Part shown: piece by piece, positions 25,476 to 34,666 of the stretch
Layout of the letters: every line of letters starts with the position of its first letter
How positions within the stretch are numbered: position 1 is the stretch's first letter
DNA from: Polaromonas vacuolata
GTDB lineage: Bacteria > Pseudomonadota > Gammaproteobacteria > Burkholderiales > Burkholderiaceae_C
Length of the DNA stretch: 64,000 bases
Direction of reading: 5' to 3'
Assembly: GCF_012584515.1 (NCBI RefSeq)
Contig: NZ_CP051461.1
Location: 1,979,501-2,043,500, forward strand
The notes under the pieces: model-generated
Database searches by the model: none
The model's input: the letters and a program-made list of their open reading frames with translations, nothing else
What the model was told of the DNA's origin: nothing
Program-made: the position numbers and the translations under genes

Positions 25476-26423
25476 TCAATCGGCTATTTTCCCAAGCACC
25501 CAACCAGCAGCGCAAATACCAAAAGTTGCGGTGACGCTGACCACAGATCCATAGCCATGACAATTGAGACTATTGTCGCTTTGAACAAAGCTTTGATCAT
25601 CGTTTTGAGACGCCGCAATAGGCATAACAAATTCCTTATCTTCTAGCGCCTGATCGCTAGCCAAAATATTCTCGTCAATTAATGCTCGAGCCGCTGGTGC
25701 TGGGCGCGCCACGGCTTCGCGGCTAAACACACAATTGACACCGATTTTTCCTTTACGTGCAGCACCTTGCTCTTTGCGCAAGCGGTAGCGCAACTGGGCT
25801 AACAATGGGTCGTGCGTGGTCAAGGACAAATCTTCAATATCGACCTTGTGCGCTTCGCGTTTTCCACCAGCTGCGCCGACTGAGATGAAATGCAGCTTTG
25901 CATCAGCATTTTGAGACGCATTAAATTGCAGCGCCCAAGCCGCCATGGCGGTCTTAGCGCGCACTTGGTCACAGGCATCAATCACCGCAATACCGGCACC
26001 GCTTTGACCTTGAACTCTGCCCAATTGGGCTATTGCTGGCCAGTTGCTGGCGTCTACAAATTCTTCAATACAGCGCACATCGCAGTCGGGATTGATCTGC
26101 GCAATCCGTTCCCGCATAGCTTGGACTTTGGCTTGGCCTAACGTGCTGTCTAAGGCGTGAATTTGACGATTAATGTTGGACTCGGCGATATTATCCAAAT
26201 CGATTAAAGTTAAGCGTGCCACTCCACTGCGCGCCAACGCCTCAGCAGCCCAAGAACCGACACCGCCCAAGCCAACCACGACCACGTGGGCAGCTCTTAT
26301 TTTGCTGGCGCCAGCCACGCCATAAAGACGCGCCAAGCCATTAAAGCGGCGTTCTAAGTCCGCATCAGGTAACGGATTTTGATGATTAGATAAGCTCATG
26401 TTGAGGTTTGAGTCATGCGCCAA
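25476..26423 (-). CDS. tcdA: tRNA threonylcarbamoyladenosine dehydratase (TcdA/CsdL family)
   Basis: 315-residue E1-like enzyme that uses ATP to cyclise t6A37 of tRNA to ct6A. ERRFNGLARLYGVAG precedes the nucleotide-binding VVVGLGGVGSWAAEAL near residue 48; NINRQIHAL near 84 carries the E1-type Arg. SVGAAGGKREAHKVDIEDL and the C-terminal NCHGYGSVVSVTATFG are typical TcdA stretches. A later in-frame ATG at 26399 (MSLSNHQ) could be the true start, since homologues rarely have the first eight residues. It is downstream of cpoB on the same strand. Confidence 0.88.
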   Translation of the reverse strand: MAHDSNLNMSLSNHQNPLPDADLERRFNGLARLYGVAGASKIRAAHVVVVGLGGVGSWAAEALARSGVARLTLIDLDNIAESNINRQIHALDSTLGQAKVQAMRERIAQINPDCDVRCIEEFVDASNWPAIAQLGRVQGQSGAGIAVIDACDQVRAKTAMAAWALQFNASQNADAKLHFISVGAAGGKREAHKVDIEDLSLTTHDPLLAQLRYRLRKEQGAARKGKIGVNCVFSREAVARPAPAARALIDENILASDQALEDKEFVMPIAASQNDDQSFVQSDNSLNCHGYGSVVSVTATFGICAAGWVLGKIAD

Positions 26424-26622
26424 ACTTGAAACTTCAGAGCGGAAAAACTCACCGCCACTTTAATAGCCATTGATGCCATCGTGAACCGCAAAACCTGCGG
26501 TGTCAGTGCGCTGACTGCGCTGCTTGAAAAAATATTCATGAGAGGATTTTAGGCGCGAAAAAAAGCGACCTAAGAGCGCCGATGAAAACGCTTTTGGCCG
26601 CACAGGAACAATTACAACTAAA

Positions 26623-27435
26623 TTATTTCAACTGAGCCAGTCGAGTTTTAGCCACGCCGGCCGCTTCAGACTGAGGATAAACCTTAAGAATATCTTCAAA
26701 CGTTTTACGCGCGCCCTTGCCGTCTTTGAGTTCGACCTGGCAATTAGCAATCGACAGAGCAGCTTCCGATGCACGTAAATGCGCAGGCGCTACTGACAGC
26801 AAAGCCTTGAAGTTAACAATCGCATCTTTGTAATTGCGCAGCGCGTACTGCGCATTGCCCAACCAAAAAAGTACTGATGGCTTGTAGCCGCTGTTAGGGT
26901 AACGCTTGTCAAAATTTATGAAAGCAATCTGCGCAGCAGCAAATTCTCCTTGCCTAAGACTAGCTAGGGCCGCATCAAAATCGCGCACTTCAGCGGGTGC
27001 CGCAATAAATTCTTGACCGTCAACCAGCACCTTGGAAGGCTCGAATTTCTTCATACGCTCTTCCACCCCTAAAGCCATGTCTTTTTGCTGACGCTGCAGC
27101 TCAGAGACGGTACGGGCAAGTTGCTCATCTTGACCACGTTGCTTGGCCAAGTCGATACGCAGCATCTCGATCTGATTGGAAAGGTCAAGCAGGCTGCGCC
27201 GAAACGCAGCATTGTCATCAGTAGATTTTTTAACTTCGTCGCTCAAACGTTGCGCCGACAAATCGGATTTTTGACGCAGCTCTAAAATCGCTCGGCGCGC
27301 TTCGTCGTCCTCCAAGAGACCGGCATGGGCAGCTAAAGCGAACATGCTGGTCACCATACCAGCGACCAAGCTGCGTTTTGCTGAAAGAATAAATTTACCT
27401 TGCTGCAAGGACATAGCGACCGCCTTAAATTTCAA
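26623..27435 (-). CDS. cpoB: Cell division coordinator CpoB (YbgF), Tol-Pal system
   Basis: 270-residue periplasmic protein with a long N-terminal signal region ending about AAHAG. Residues about 40-130 form a heptad-rich coiled coil (trimerisation domain), and residues about 150-270 hold TPR repeats (FWLGNAQYALRNYKDAIVNFKALL, SIANCQVEL). In E. coli CpoB links TolA and peptidoglycan synthase PBP1B during constriction. It follows pal by 30 bases in the order tolB-pal-cpoB, the normal order in proteobacteria. Confidence 0.9.
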   Translation of the reverse strand: MKFKAVAMSLQQGKFILSAKRSLVAGMVTSMFALAAHAGLLEDDEARRAILELRQKSDLSAQRLSDEVKKSTDDNAAFRRSLLDLSNQIEMLRIDLAKQRGQDEQLARTVSELQRQQKDMALGVEERMKKFEPSKVLVDGQEFIAAPAEVRDFDAALASLRQGEFAAAQIAFINFDKRYPNSGYKPSVLFWLGNAQYALRNYKDAIVNFKALLSVAPAHLRASEAALSIANCQVELKDGKGARKTFEDILKVYPQSEAAGVAKTRLAQLK

Positions 27436-27465
27436 AAATCTGCTTATAAATGCGTCAAGTTTGGA

Positions 27466-28011
27466 TTAACGGTAGTTGATTTCAGCGCGGCGATTTTTGG
27501 CCAATGCATCTTCGTCTGTACCCACAACAGCTGGCTTTTCTTTACCAAAACTCACCGCTTCAACCTGTGCATCGCTCACACCCATCAAACCCAAATCACG
27601 GCGAACCGCTTCGGCACGTTTTTGACCCAGTGCTAAATTGTATTCACGGCCACCACGCTCGTCGGTATTACCTTCAATAACCAGCTTGCGTCCTTTGTTA
27701 GCCGCTAAGAAGTTGGCGTGGGCTTGAATCACGGATTGAAATTCAGGTTTGACGGTGAAGCTGTCGTAATCAAAATAAATTATTCTTGCCACATTGGCTG
27801 GACCTGCGCCTGAGCCAGCGGTGCTGCCAAGCTGAACTGGCTCGACACCGCGGTTGGCTACGCCAGAAGCGTTACCGCCTGCGCCAGCCGCATTGGCGCT
27901 GGTACCCAAACTCTCGACCGGTGCTTCATTGAGTTTGACCCCGGAACTGCAAGCCACCAGAGCGGACGACAACAAAATGGCAGAAAAAATTGAATAAAGT
28001 GAGCGTTTCAT
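27466..28011 (-). CDS. pal: Peptidoglycan-associated lipoprotein Pal
   Basis: 181 residues from the ATG at 28011, which puts the lipobox LVAC at residue 19-22 after a short signal peptide; upstream in-frame starts would bury it. The OmpA-like domain carries IIYFDYDSFTVKPEF and EGNTDERGGREYNLALGQKRA, the peptidoglycan-binding motif with its Asp and Arg. Pal anchors the outer membrane to the wall and binds TolB. The mature N-terminus has a Gly/Ala/Asn-rich linker of about 40 residues. It lies between tolB and cpoB. Confidence 0.95.
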   Translation of the reverse strand: MKRSLYSIFSAILLSSALVACSSGVKLNEAPVESLGTSANAAGAGGNASGVANRGVEPVQLGSTAGSGAGPANVARIIYFDYDSFTVKPEFQSVIQAHANFLAANKGRKLVIEGNTDERGGREYNLALGQKRAEAVRRDLGLMGVSDAQVEAVSFGKEKPAVVGTDEDALAKNRRAEINYR

Positions 28012-28215
28012 GGTGTTCCAAAAAGAGAAGTAAGAAGAAAAACTGCGAGCTTTAACACCAACAGACAGAAAGACAAGAGACAAAAAGAGAAACAAGAAAT
28101 AAAGCGATTAAGTAAAGAAATTAATCCTCAAAGGAAATCGAAAGCGTTTCTTAACTCTTCATTAGGTTTAGAGCGTTGAACTTTATCAACAGAGCTTAAC
28201 GCACCAGCAAAACAC

Positions 28216-29517
28216 TTAGCGCATGAATGGACCCCAATCGGGCTCACGAATATCACCACCAGCACCGGCGAGCCGAGTTTTAATCTTGCCGTCAAGCGTG
28301 GTCGTCATTAACGATTCACGGCCTTGCTGGTTAGTCGCAAAAACAATTAAGCGACTATTGGGTGCAAAGCTAGGACTTTCATCCGAAGATGTATCAGTGA
28401 TTTGCGCGACATTACCAGTGGCTAACTCCATCACCTGTAATTTAAAGGCACCACTCACGCGCGAGATAAAGGCCAGCCAGCGACCGTCAGGACTGAGTGC
28501 TGGCGAGATGTTGTAGTTACCGTTAAAGGTCACGCGTTCAGCGTTAGAACCGGTCGGACTCATTCGGTAAATTTGTGGCGCACCGCCGCGGTCACTGACG
28601 AAATAAATATATTTACCATCAGGCGAGTAAGCCGGTTCGGTATCAATACTAGAGGTTTGGGTTAAGCGGCGCGGCTCTCCGCCGTTAGCGTCCAACACAT
28701 ATAGCTGGGAGCCACCATCGCGGCTTAAAGTGGCTACAACCTGTCGACCGTCCGGTGACCAAGCCGGCGCGCTGTTAGAGCCGCGAAAGTTAGCCAACAA
28801 ACGACGCTTGCCGGTCGCCACATCATGCGAATAAATCACTGGTTTACGCGATTCAAAAGACACATAGGCCAATTGCGTGCCACTAGGCGACCAAGCCGGA
28901 GAAATGATGGGTTCTGGGCTAGCCAGTGCGGACTGCGCATTTTCACCATCGGCGTCAGCTATCCACAAGGTGTAGCGCTTGCCGCTCTTAGTCACATAAG
29001 CAATACGGGTGGAAAAAATACCTTTTTCACCGGTCAATTTCTCATATACAAAGTCGGCAATGCGGTGCGCTGACAAACGCAGATCGGCACTGCTAGCGGC
29101 AAAGCTTTGGCCGCCAAGATCGATGCCGCGCACCACATCCCAGAGCCTGAGACGCACATCAAAGCGGCCATCGGCAAGAGACGTAACGCTGCCAGTCACA
29201 AGCGAATCTGCGCCTTTTAACCGCCACTGCGCGAGGTCAGGCCTAGTGGTTTCATCGGCAGCAAAGCCGCTGGTATCGACACTACGAAAAATACCGCTTC
29301 GTGCCAAGTCGGCCATCACTATACTGCCAATTTTTTGCGGCGACTGTGCTTCGCCGCGAAAGGCGGCCACAGCTACCGGCATCTGGGTCAGGCCAACGCC
29401 GCTGACTTCAATTCGGAACTGTGCCAGTGCCGGCGCTGAGCTGATGACGCCACCAACGCAAAGCAAGGCCAGCATGGAGCGTCGGGGGAAACTGATTGCT
29501 TGGGGGGTAGTACTCAT
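28216..29517 (-). CDS. tolB: Tol-Pal system protein TolB
   Basis: 433-residue periplasmic protein with a signal peptide ending about PALAQ. The N-terminal alpha/beta domain (FRIEVSGVGLTQMPVAV) is followed by a six-bladed propeller with repeated SPDG(R/K) motifs (PAWSPDGRQVV, PAYSPDGKYIYF, PALSPDGRWLAF). It binds Pal and the TolA side of the envelope machine. tolQ, tolR and tolA, which normally precede it, are absent; two glycosyltransferase genes stand there instead, 43 bases upstream. The 204-base gap before pal contains no obvious gene. Confidence 0.95.
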   Translation of the reverse strand: MSTTPQAISFPRRSMLALLCVGGVISSAPALAQFRIEVSGVGLTQMPVAVAAFRGEAQSPQKIGSIVMADLARSGIFRSVDTSGFAADETTRPDLAQWRLKGADSLVTGSVTSLADGRFDVRLRLWDVVRGIDLGGQSFAASSADLRLSAHRIADFVYEKLTGEKGIFSTRIAYVTKSGKRYTLWIADADGENAQSALASPEPIISPAWSPSGTQLAYVSFESRKPVIYSHDVATGKRRLLANFRGSNSAPAWSPDGRQVVATLSRDGGSQLYVLDANGGEPRRLTQTSSIDTEPAYSPDGKYIYFVSDRGGAPQIYRMSPTGSNAERVTFNGNYNISPALSPDGRWLAFISRVSGAFKLQVMELATGNVAQITDTSSDESPSFAPNSRLIVFATNQQGRESLMTTTLDGKIKTRLAGAGGDIREPDWGPFMR

Positions 29518-29560
29518 AAGAATTTGTGTTCAATTTAGATTCATAGTGACGGGTGATTTT

Positions 29561-30403
29561 TCATTGCAACACGCTAATGCGAACGGACTCTGCAACAGAG
29601 ATTTGCGCGAGGCCTTTTGTAGCCATTACTAAGTCGGTCTGCATGCGCTGGGACACAACTTTATGGTTACTAGACTCATGGTCTCTGGCGTTTTCGCTGT
29701 GCCATAAATGATAAACCTCAGTCGCAAAAAAACCGTCTTTTCGGCATATGCCAAGGTGACTCAAGCGTAGCACTAGGTCGGCATCTTCATGACCCCAGCC
29801 GGTAAAGCTCTCGTCAAAACCATTCGCAGCAAGCATGTCCGCACGCCAAACGCCCATATTGCAACTGCGTATTCCACGCCAGATAAAACCTTGTTTTACC
29901 CTAAAAAGGGAACTCGGCCAGCCCAGAAAATGCAACAGTTTGTTTGCATCACCTGAAATTCTGGCTTTAATCCAAAACCACAGCCTCTGATGCGGCAATA
30001 CAATTTTTTCGGCCAGCACTTTATTAGTCAAACGTTCACTGAGTAAGACGCGACTGCCATTTACAAACATTCCAGACTCAGCCAAACGTTGGTGCGACTG
30101 GACAAAATGGTGATTAGGCACGCAGTCACCATCAAGAAAAATGAGATAGTCTCCGGTAGCCTGACTGATAGCTAAATTACGCGCCGCCGCTGCGGTAAAA
30201 CCTATATCTGGGTGCCAAATATGACGAACAGGGCAGTTAAAGACGGGGCAGTTTTTTTTAAGCATATCGACTTGCTCAGGGCGCGAGCCGTCATCCGCAA
30301 TTAACACCTCGTGCCCTGCCCCGCATTGATCCGCTAGCGACGTAAGAACAGCCAACAAAGCATCGACTCGGTTGTAGGTCAAGACGATAAAACTAATTGT
30401 CAT
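29561..30403 (-). CDS. Family-2 glycosyltransferase with galactosyltransferase-type C-terminus
   Basis: 280 residues. The GT-A fold starts with ISFIVLTYNRVDALLAVL; the metal-binding DxD is LDGDCVP near residue 95. FTGWGHEDADLVLRL near 218 is the conserved ED(x)D stretch of the Glyco_transf_7C domain, seen in chondroitin- and galactosyl-type transferases. It probably adds a hexose or hexosamine to a surface glycan. It is 23 bases downstream of another family-2 gene, so they are one unit, and 43 bases ahead of tolB. Confidence 0.85.
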   Translation of the reverse strand: MTISFIVLTYNRVDALLAVLTSLADQCGAGHEVLIADDGSRPEQVDMLKKNCPVFNCPVRHIWHPDIGFTAAAARNLAISQATGDYLIFLDGDCVPNHHFVQSHQRLAESGMFVNGSRVLLSERLTNKVLAEKIVLPHQRLWFWIKARISGDANKLLHFLGWPSSLFRVKQGFIWRGIRSCNMGVWRADMLAANGFDESFTGWGHEDADLVLRLSHLGICRKDGFFATEVYHLWHSENARDHESSNHKVVSQRMQTDLVMATKGLAQISVAESVRISVLQ

Positions 30404-30426
30404 GGCTGATTTTTTTAGGAAAATAT

Positions 30427-31209
30427 TTAATTCGGATCTCGACTCGGTATAGCGTTCTGCTCTGTTTGACGCTGCATTAGCCAGAGCTTTAGATAGCGGT
30501 AATAGCTGCCCTCGGCATTTGATATCGCCAACGCCAAACCCATGCTGCCATCAAGAAAACCGCGGCGCAAAATATAGCTACGCAGAAAAGTCCACAAGCC
30601 ATGAAGCAAAGCAGTCACAGGCGTTGCGGTTTTATTTTGTGATTGCATACGCTCTGCACCCGCACTGGAGTAGTGGTTGACCTTGCTCAGCACGCTTTCA
30701 AAATTGATAAAGCTGTGGTGTAGCAAATGTGCTTTGAGCTGACCAACTTGAGATTTTGTGATTAATCTTTCATGCACTTTGTCGTTAGAAAAATCCGCAA
30801 CGCCGCGTTTAAAAAGTCGTGTCACACGATCGGGATACCAGCCTGAATGGCGTATATATTGACCGCAATAACTAGAAAGCCGAGGAAAGTCATAGACATC
30901 GAATTGCGGCGCAGCCAAAGCCGCCAGAATTTGCTCGCGTAATTCAGGCGTGACGATTTCATCGGCGTCAATTGACAGCACCCAGTCCCCGGTGCTTAAA
31001 GCCAACGCACGATTTTTTTGGATGCCAAAGCCTTGCCAGTCTGTGGACTGCGTGACTTCCGCCCCTAGCTCACGGGCTATCTCGCAGGTGGCATCGCTGC
31101 TGCCAGAGTCCAGCACCACACATTGGTCTGCAAACGAGAGTGCTTGCAAACAAGTTTGAATGTTGTGGGCTTCGTTTTTTGTAATAACAATGACTGAAAG
31201 ACTTGCCAA
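30427..31209 (-). CDS. LPS core glycosyltransferase, WaaE/LgtF-type (family 2)
   Basis: 260 residues. SLSVIVITKNEAHNIQTCL opens the GT-A fold; LDSGSSDATCEIA and LSIDADEIVTPEL (DxD) are the signature motifs of KdtX/WaaE beta-1,4-glucosyltransferases, which add glucose to heptose I of the LPS inner core. The region VHERLITKSQVGQLKAHLLH and YSSAGAERM also fit that family. It is divergent from the O-antigen ligase gene, 143 bases away. The acceptor assignment is from family knowledge. Confidence 0.83.
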   Translation of the reverse strand: MASLSVIVITKNEAHNIQTCLQALSFADQCVVLDSGSSDATCEIARELGAEVTQSTDWQGFGIQKNRALALSTGDWVLSIDADEIVTPELREQILAALAAPQFDVYDFPRLSSYCGQYIRHSGWYPDRVTRLFKRGVADFSNDKVHERLITKSQVGQLKAHLLHHSFINFESVLSKVNHYSSAGAERMQSQNKTATPVTALLHGLWTFLRSYILRRGFLDGSMGLALAISNAEGSYYRYLKLWLMQRQTEQNAIPSRDPN

Positions 31210-31352
31210 GGACTCCCCTTTGAGACGCTATTGAAAGCCTGTCCTTGAGGATGGGCGGTAAATTAATCCAGAATCTAAAGCATAGCAGAGGCATATAAAG
31301 GCTTGACTGGTGATGCATTGATAATGCTCTATCTCAGTCGTCAAGGTCATTC

Positions 31353-32621
31353 ATGCTCATGGGGGAAAAAATCAACCTTCGGTTGACCATTATTTGTGCC
31401 GCAGCCGCTAGTGTTGGCCTGTCGATGGCTTTTATCAGTATCTTTAAATTTCTGTTGCTGCTTTGCGGCTTGACTGTTTTATTCAAAGCTTGGCGCCTAA
31501 GCAGCATCAAAATACCGCCAGTATTGCTTGGAAAAGCCACTCCCATTGCCATCATGCTGGTGTTGGCAGCGTTTGCAATAAGCCTTGCATGGACGATTGC
31601 GCCCATAGACCAGGCGTTTGGTAGTTTGGCTAAGTACGCTAAGTTACTAATCATTATTTTCATCATGTGCTTGATACGCAGCAGGCGCGAAGCCCTTTTG
31701 GCCGCAGCATGGTTTGCCGGGTCACAATTATTTTTAGTCTTAGGCGCTTGGGCTTTATATCTTGGAATACCGATTCCATGGGCCAGCTCAAAAATGGCCA
31801 TGACTGAATATGCCGTTTTTTCTACCTATCTAGACCAAGGCATTATGAGTGCGGTGTTTGCCTTGCTCTGCTGGCACTTGCGCAGTTTAGTGCCAGGCCG
31901 ATATGGCCCTGGCCTTGCCATAGGTGTTGGGGTTTTATCGCTAGGCAGTGTGCTGTTTGTTTTAAGTGGCAGAAGCGGTCACTTGGTGGCTATCGCAGGT
32001 CTGTCACTGGCCATCATGTGGGAGCTGCCGAAACGATTTCGGGTCTTAGTGGTGACACTACCTTTTTTGCTTGCCGCATTGCTGTTTGCCACATCAGAAA
32101 AAGTACGCGAGAGATTGACGGTTGTTCAAAGCGAAGTGCAGGCCTACTCAAGCACAGCGCAAAGCAACACTTCATCTGGCTTACGGCTAATGATGTGGCG
32201 TTATGCTTCGATAATGATCGAGCAACACCCAGCCAGAGGCTTAGGCTCTGGCAGTTGGACCACTGAGTACAACCGCCTACAGCACGCTGACAACCCTAGC
32301 TTTGAAAACATTCAACCGATGGGGAACCCGCACCAAGAGTATCTACTCTGGGGGCTGCAGCTTGGCATAGGCGGCATTTTGCTGTTTTTAGGCTTAATGC
32401 TAAGCATACTTAGAGATTCGCTGCGTATGGCTGATAAATATAGGCGCGCACTGCAAACTTGTCTCGCAGGTTTAGCGGTCGCTTGTCTTTTTAATTCGTC
32501 TCTTTACGACGCTTTGATTGGCGACTTTTTCTGTATGACCTTAGGCTTATTACTCGCCTTGGGCGCTAATTACAAACCCAAAGTGCTCAGCGCTCAAGTA
32601 TCCAGAGTAAGCCCCGCATGA
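31353..32621 (+). CDS. O-antigen ligase family membrane protein (WaaL/Wzy_C type)
   Basis: 422 residues with about ten membrane segments. The large periplasmic loop contains SSGLRLMMWRYA and the catalytic-type stretch GLGSGSWTTEYNRL followed by NPHQEYLLWGLQLG, the Wzy_C pattern with its conserved His (NPHQEYL). Members either ligate undecaprenol-linked O-antigen to lipid A-core (WaaL) or polymerise repeat units (Wzy); the neighbouring msbA and core transferases favour ligation. AAGG six bases before the ATG supports the start. Its stop overlaps the msbA start (ATGA). Confidence 0.83.
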   Translation: MLMGEKINLRLTIICAAAASVGLSMAFISIFKFLLLLCGLTVLFKAWRLSSIKIPPVLLGKATPIAIMLVLAAFAISLAWTIAPIDQAFGSLAKYAKLLIIIFIMCLIRSRREALLAAAWFAGSQLFLVLGAWALYLGIPIPWASSKMAMTEYAVFSTYLDQGIMSAVFALLCWHLRSLVPGRYGPGLAIGVGVLSLGSVLFVLSGRSGHLVAIAGLSLAIMWELPKRFRVLVVTLPFLLAALLFATSEKVRERLTVVQSEVQAYSSTAQSNTSSGLRLMMWRYASIMIEQHPARGLGSGSWTTEYNRLQHADNPSFENIQPMGNPHQEYLLWGLQLGIGGILLFLGLMLSILRDSLRMADKYRRALQTCLAGLAVACLFNSSLYDALIGDFFCMTLGLLLALGANYKPKVLSAQVSRVSPA

Positions 32622-34375
32622 CGACAGACATCGCAAAAACAAACGCCAAGCTCTCGATTCGGCAAAGATTCAAACGTGTCTGGCCGTATTTTAAAAATGC
32701 CAAAAGTGCTTGGGCGCTGGCAATAGGTGCAACCATCGTGGCTTCGGCAACCGAGCCATTTGTGCCGGCCTTATTAAAGCCACTGTTAGACCGTGGTTTT
32801 AAACCTGACGGTTTGGAGCTGTGGATGGTTCCGGTGTCTTTGATAGCGCTTTTTACGGTGCGTGGTGTGTCTGGTTTTTTGGCGCAATACGCACTGGCCA
32901 GAGTCACTAACGATGGCCTGCACTCTTTGCGGCGGGCAATGTTTGCCAAGCTTTTAAGTGCGCGTTTAACGCTGTTTTCTGACCAGTCCTCCAGCGCCAT
33001 TGCCAACACCGTTGTGTATGAGGTGTTTAACGGCTCGTCTATGTTGATGAACGCGCTGTTAAAACTCGCGCGCGATCTACTCACCTTGCTGGCATTGATT
33101 AGTTATTTAATCTTTTTAAACTGGAAACTCATGCTGGTGGTGGGACTGTTATTTCCAGCGGTCGCACTGGTCATACAGTTCCTCACGCGACGTTTATACC
33201 GACTCGCCAAGCAAAGCCAAACCGCGACCGATGAGCTAGCTTATGTGGTCGAAGAAAATGTGCTGGCCCACCGCGATGTACGCTTGCATGGGGCGCAATC
33301 GCTACAAGCTACGCGCTTTGATCTGCTCAGCGATGCGCTGCACAGCCTGTCGATGAAGTCCACCGCAGCATATGCCAGCATGAGTGCGATTACTCAAATA
33401 CTCGCATCTATGGCACTGTCGGCAGTGATATCAATCGCTATTTTGCAAGGCTCAGAAAACACCACCACGGTGGGCGGATTTGTGGCTTTTGTAACCGCCA
33501 TGCTACTGCTCATTTCACCTATTAAAAGTCTCTCAGACGGCGCCACGCCCATCACACGCGGACTGGCCGCCTTAGAGCGCGGGCTGGACATGATTGACCT
33601 AATAGAAGATGAAACCAGCGGTGACTTCAAGCTTGAAAGAGCCAAAGGCGAAATCAAATTCACCGATGTTGCCGTGCGCTATAAGACTGACGCCCCAGCT
33701 GCCGTCGACGCCATCAATTTAACCATTAAAGCCGGTCAAACCGTGGCTTTAGTGGGCAGTTCAGGCTCTGGAAAAACCACCTTAGTTAATTTATTACCGC
33801 GTTTTGTTGACCTCACAGGCGGCAGTATTTTGCTCGATGGTCACGAGCTGCGTGAATGGGATTTAAATTGCCTACGCAGTCAATTTTCGGTGGTCAGCCA
33901 ACACGTGGTGATGATCAACAGCACTATCGCATTTAATGTCGCACTTGGCCAAACCATAGACCGAGAAAAAGTAGTGCAATGTCTGCAAGCTGCAAACCTA
34001 GGCCAACTACTCGCCGACATGCCGCAAGGCATAGATTCAATGCTCGGACACAATGCGATGCAGCTCTCGGGCGGTCAGCGTCAACGCTTAGCAATTGCAC
34101 GCGCACTTTATAAAGATGCCCCTATCGTCATTTTGGACGAAGCCACCTCAGCCCTTGATACTGAGTCTGAGCAAGCGGTTCAAGTCGCTATGAAAAGCCT
34201 GCTCAAAGACCGAACATCACTCATCATTGCGCATAGGCTGACCACGATTCAACACGCAGACTGTATTGTCATGATGAGCGCAGGCAAAATAATTGAGACC
34301 GGTAATCATGCCGAATTACTGGCACAAAACGGTGCTTATGCCCATTTGTATCGCCTTGGATTTTCAAATACCTAA
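32618..34375 (+). CDS. msbA: Lipid A export ATP-binding/permease protein MsbA
   Basis: 585-residue homodimeric ABC exporter that flips lipid A-core across the inner membrane. Six membrane segments occupy residues about 20-300; the ATPase domain has Walker A GSSGSGKTT near residue 385, the signature LSGGQRQRLAIARAL near 485, and Walker B PIVILDEATSALD. The length matches E. coli MsbA (582). It is translationally coupled to the ligase gene upstream, a sensible pairing since both act on lipid A-core. Confidence 0.92.
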   Translation: MTTDIAKTNAKLSIRQRFKRVWPYFKNAKSAWALAIGATIVASATEPFVPALLKPLLDRGFKPDGLELWMVPVSLIALFTVRGVSGFLAQYALARVTNDGLHSLRRAMFAKLLSARLTLFSDQSSSAIANTVVYEVFNGSSMLMNALLKLARDLLTLLALISYLIFLNWKLMLVVGLLFPAVALVIQFLTRRLYRLAKQSQTATDELAYVVEENVLAHRDVRLHGAQSLQATRFDLLSDALHSLSMKSTAAYASMSAITQILASMALSAVISIAILQGSENTTTVGGFVAFVTAMLLLISPIKSLSDGATPITRGLAALERGLDMIDLIEDETSGDFKLERAKGEIKFTDVAVRYKTDAPAAVDAINLTIKAGQTVALVGSSGSGKTTLVNLLPRFVDLTGGSILLDGHELREWDLNCLRSQFSVVSQHVVMINSTIAFNVALGQTIDREKVVQCLQAANLGQLLADMPQGIDSMLGHNAMQLSGGQRQRLAIARALYKDAPIVILDEATSALDTESEQAVQVAMKSLLKDRTSLIIAHRLTTIQHADCIVMMSAGKIIETGNHAELLAQNGAYAHLYRLGFSNT

Positions 34376-34393
34376 AACTTTTTTTGTCTTTAA

Positions 34394-34424
34394 AGCAAGC
34401 CTGCACAAATGCTGTGGGCTTGCT
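34394..34424. terminator. Inverted repeat after msbA
   Basis: AGCAAGCC (34394-34401) pairs perfectly with GGCTTGCT (34417-34424). It lies 19 bases past the msbA stop, but no T run follows on either strand, so it is a weak terminator or a processing hairpin. Confidence 0.45.
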
Positions 34425-34666
34425 GGACAAGTCATTTATCTTTAAATGGGTTCATGCTTAATTTAGACCTGTAGCAATAAAAAATTACACGCACAGACAA
34501 TAGCTAAAAAAATCAGGCTGAAGATTAAAAATCAACCTTAAACAACTTTAGTCTGTGTTAAAAACATTTTCAGCACTGCAACGTTTATTGACTATGACGT
34601 TAGCAAAACAGCGTGAGTTGATTGGACGCAAACGAAACGCATACGCAAAAAAGATAGGGCGACCGT

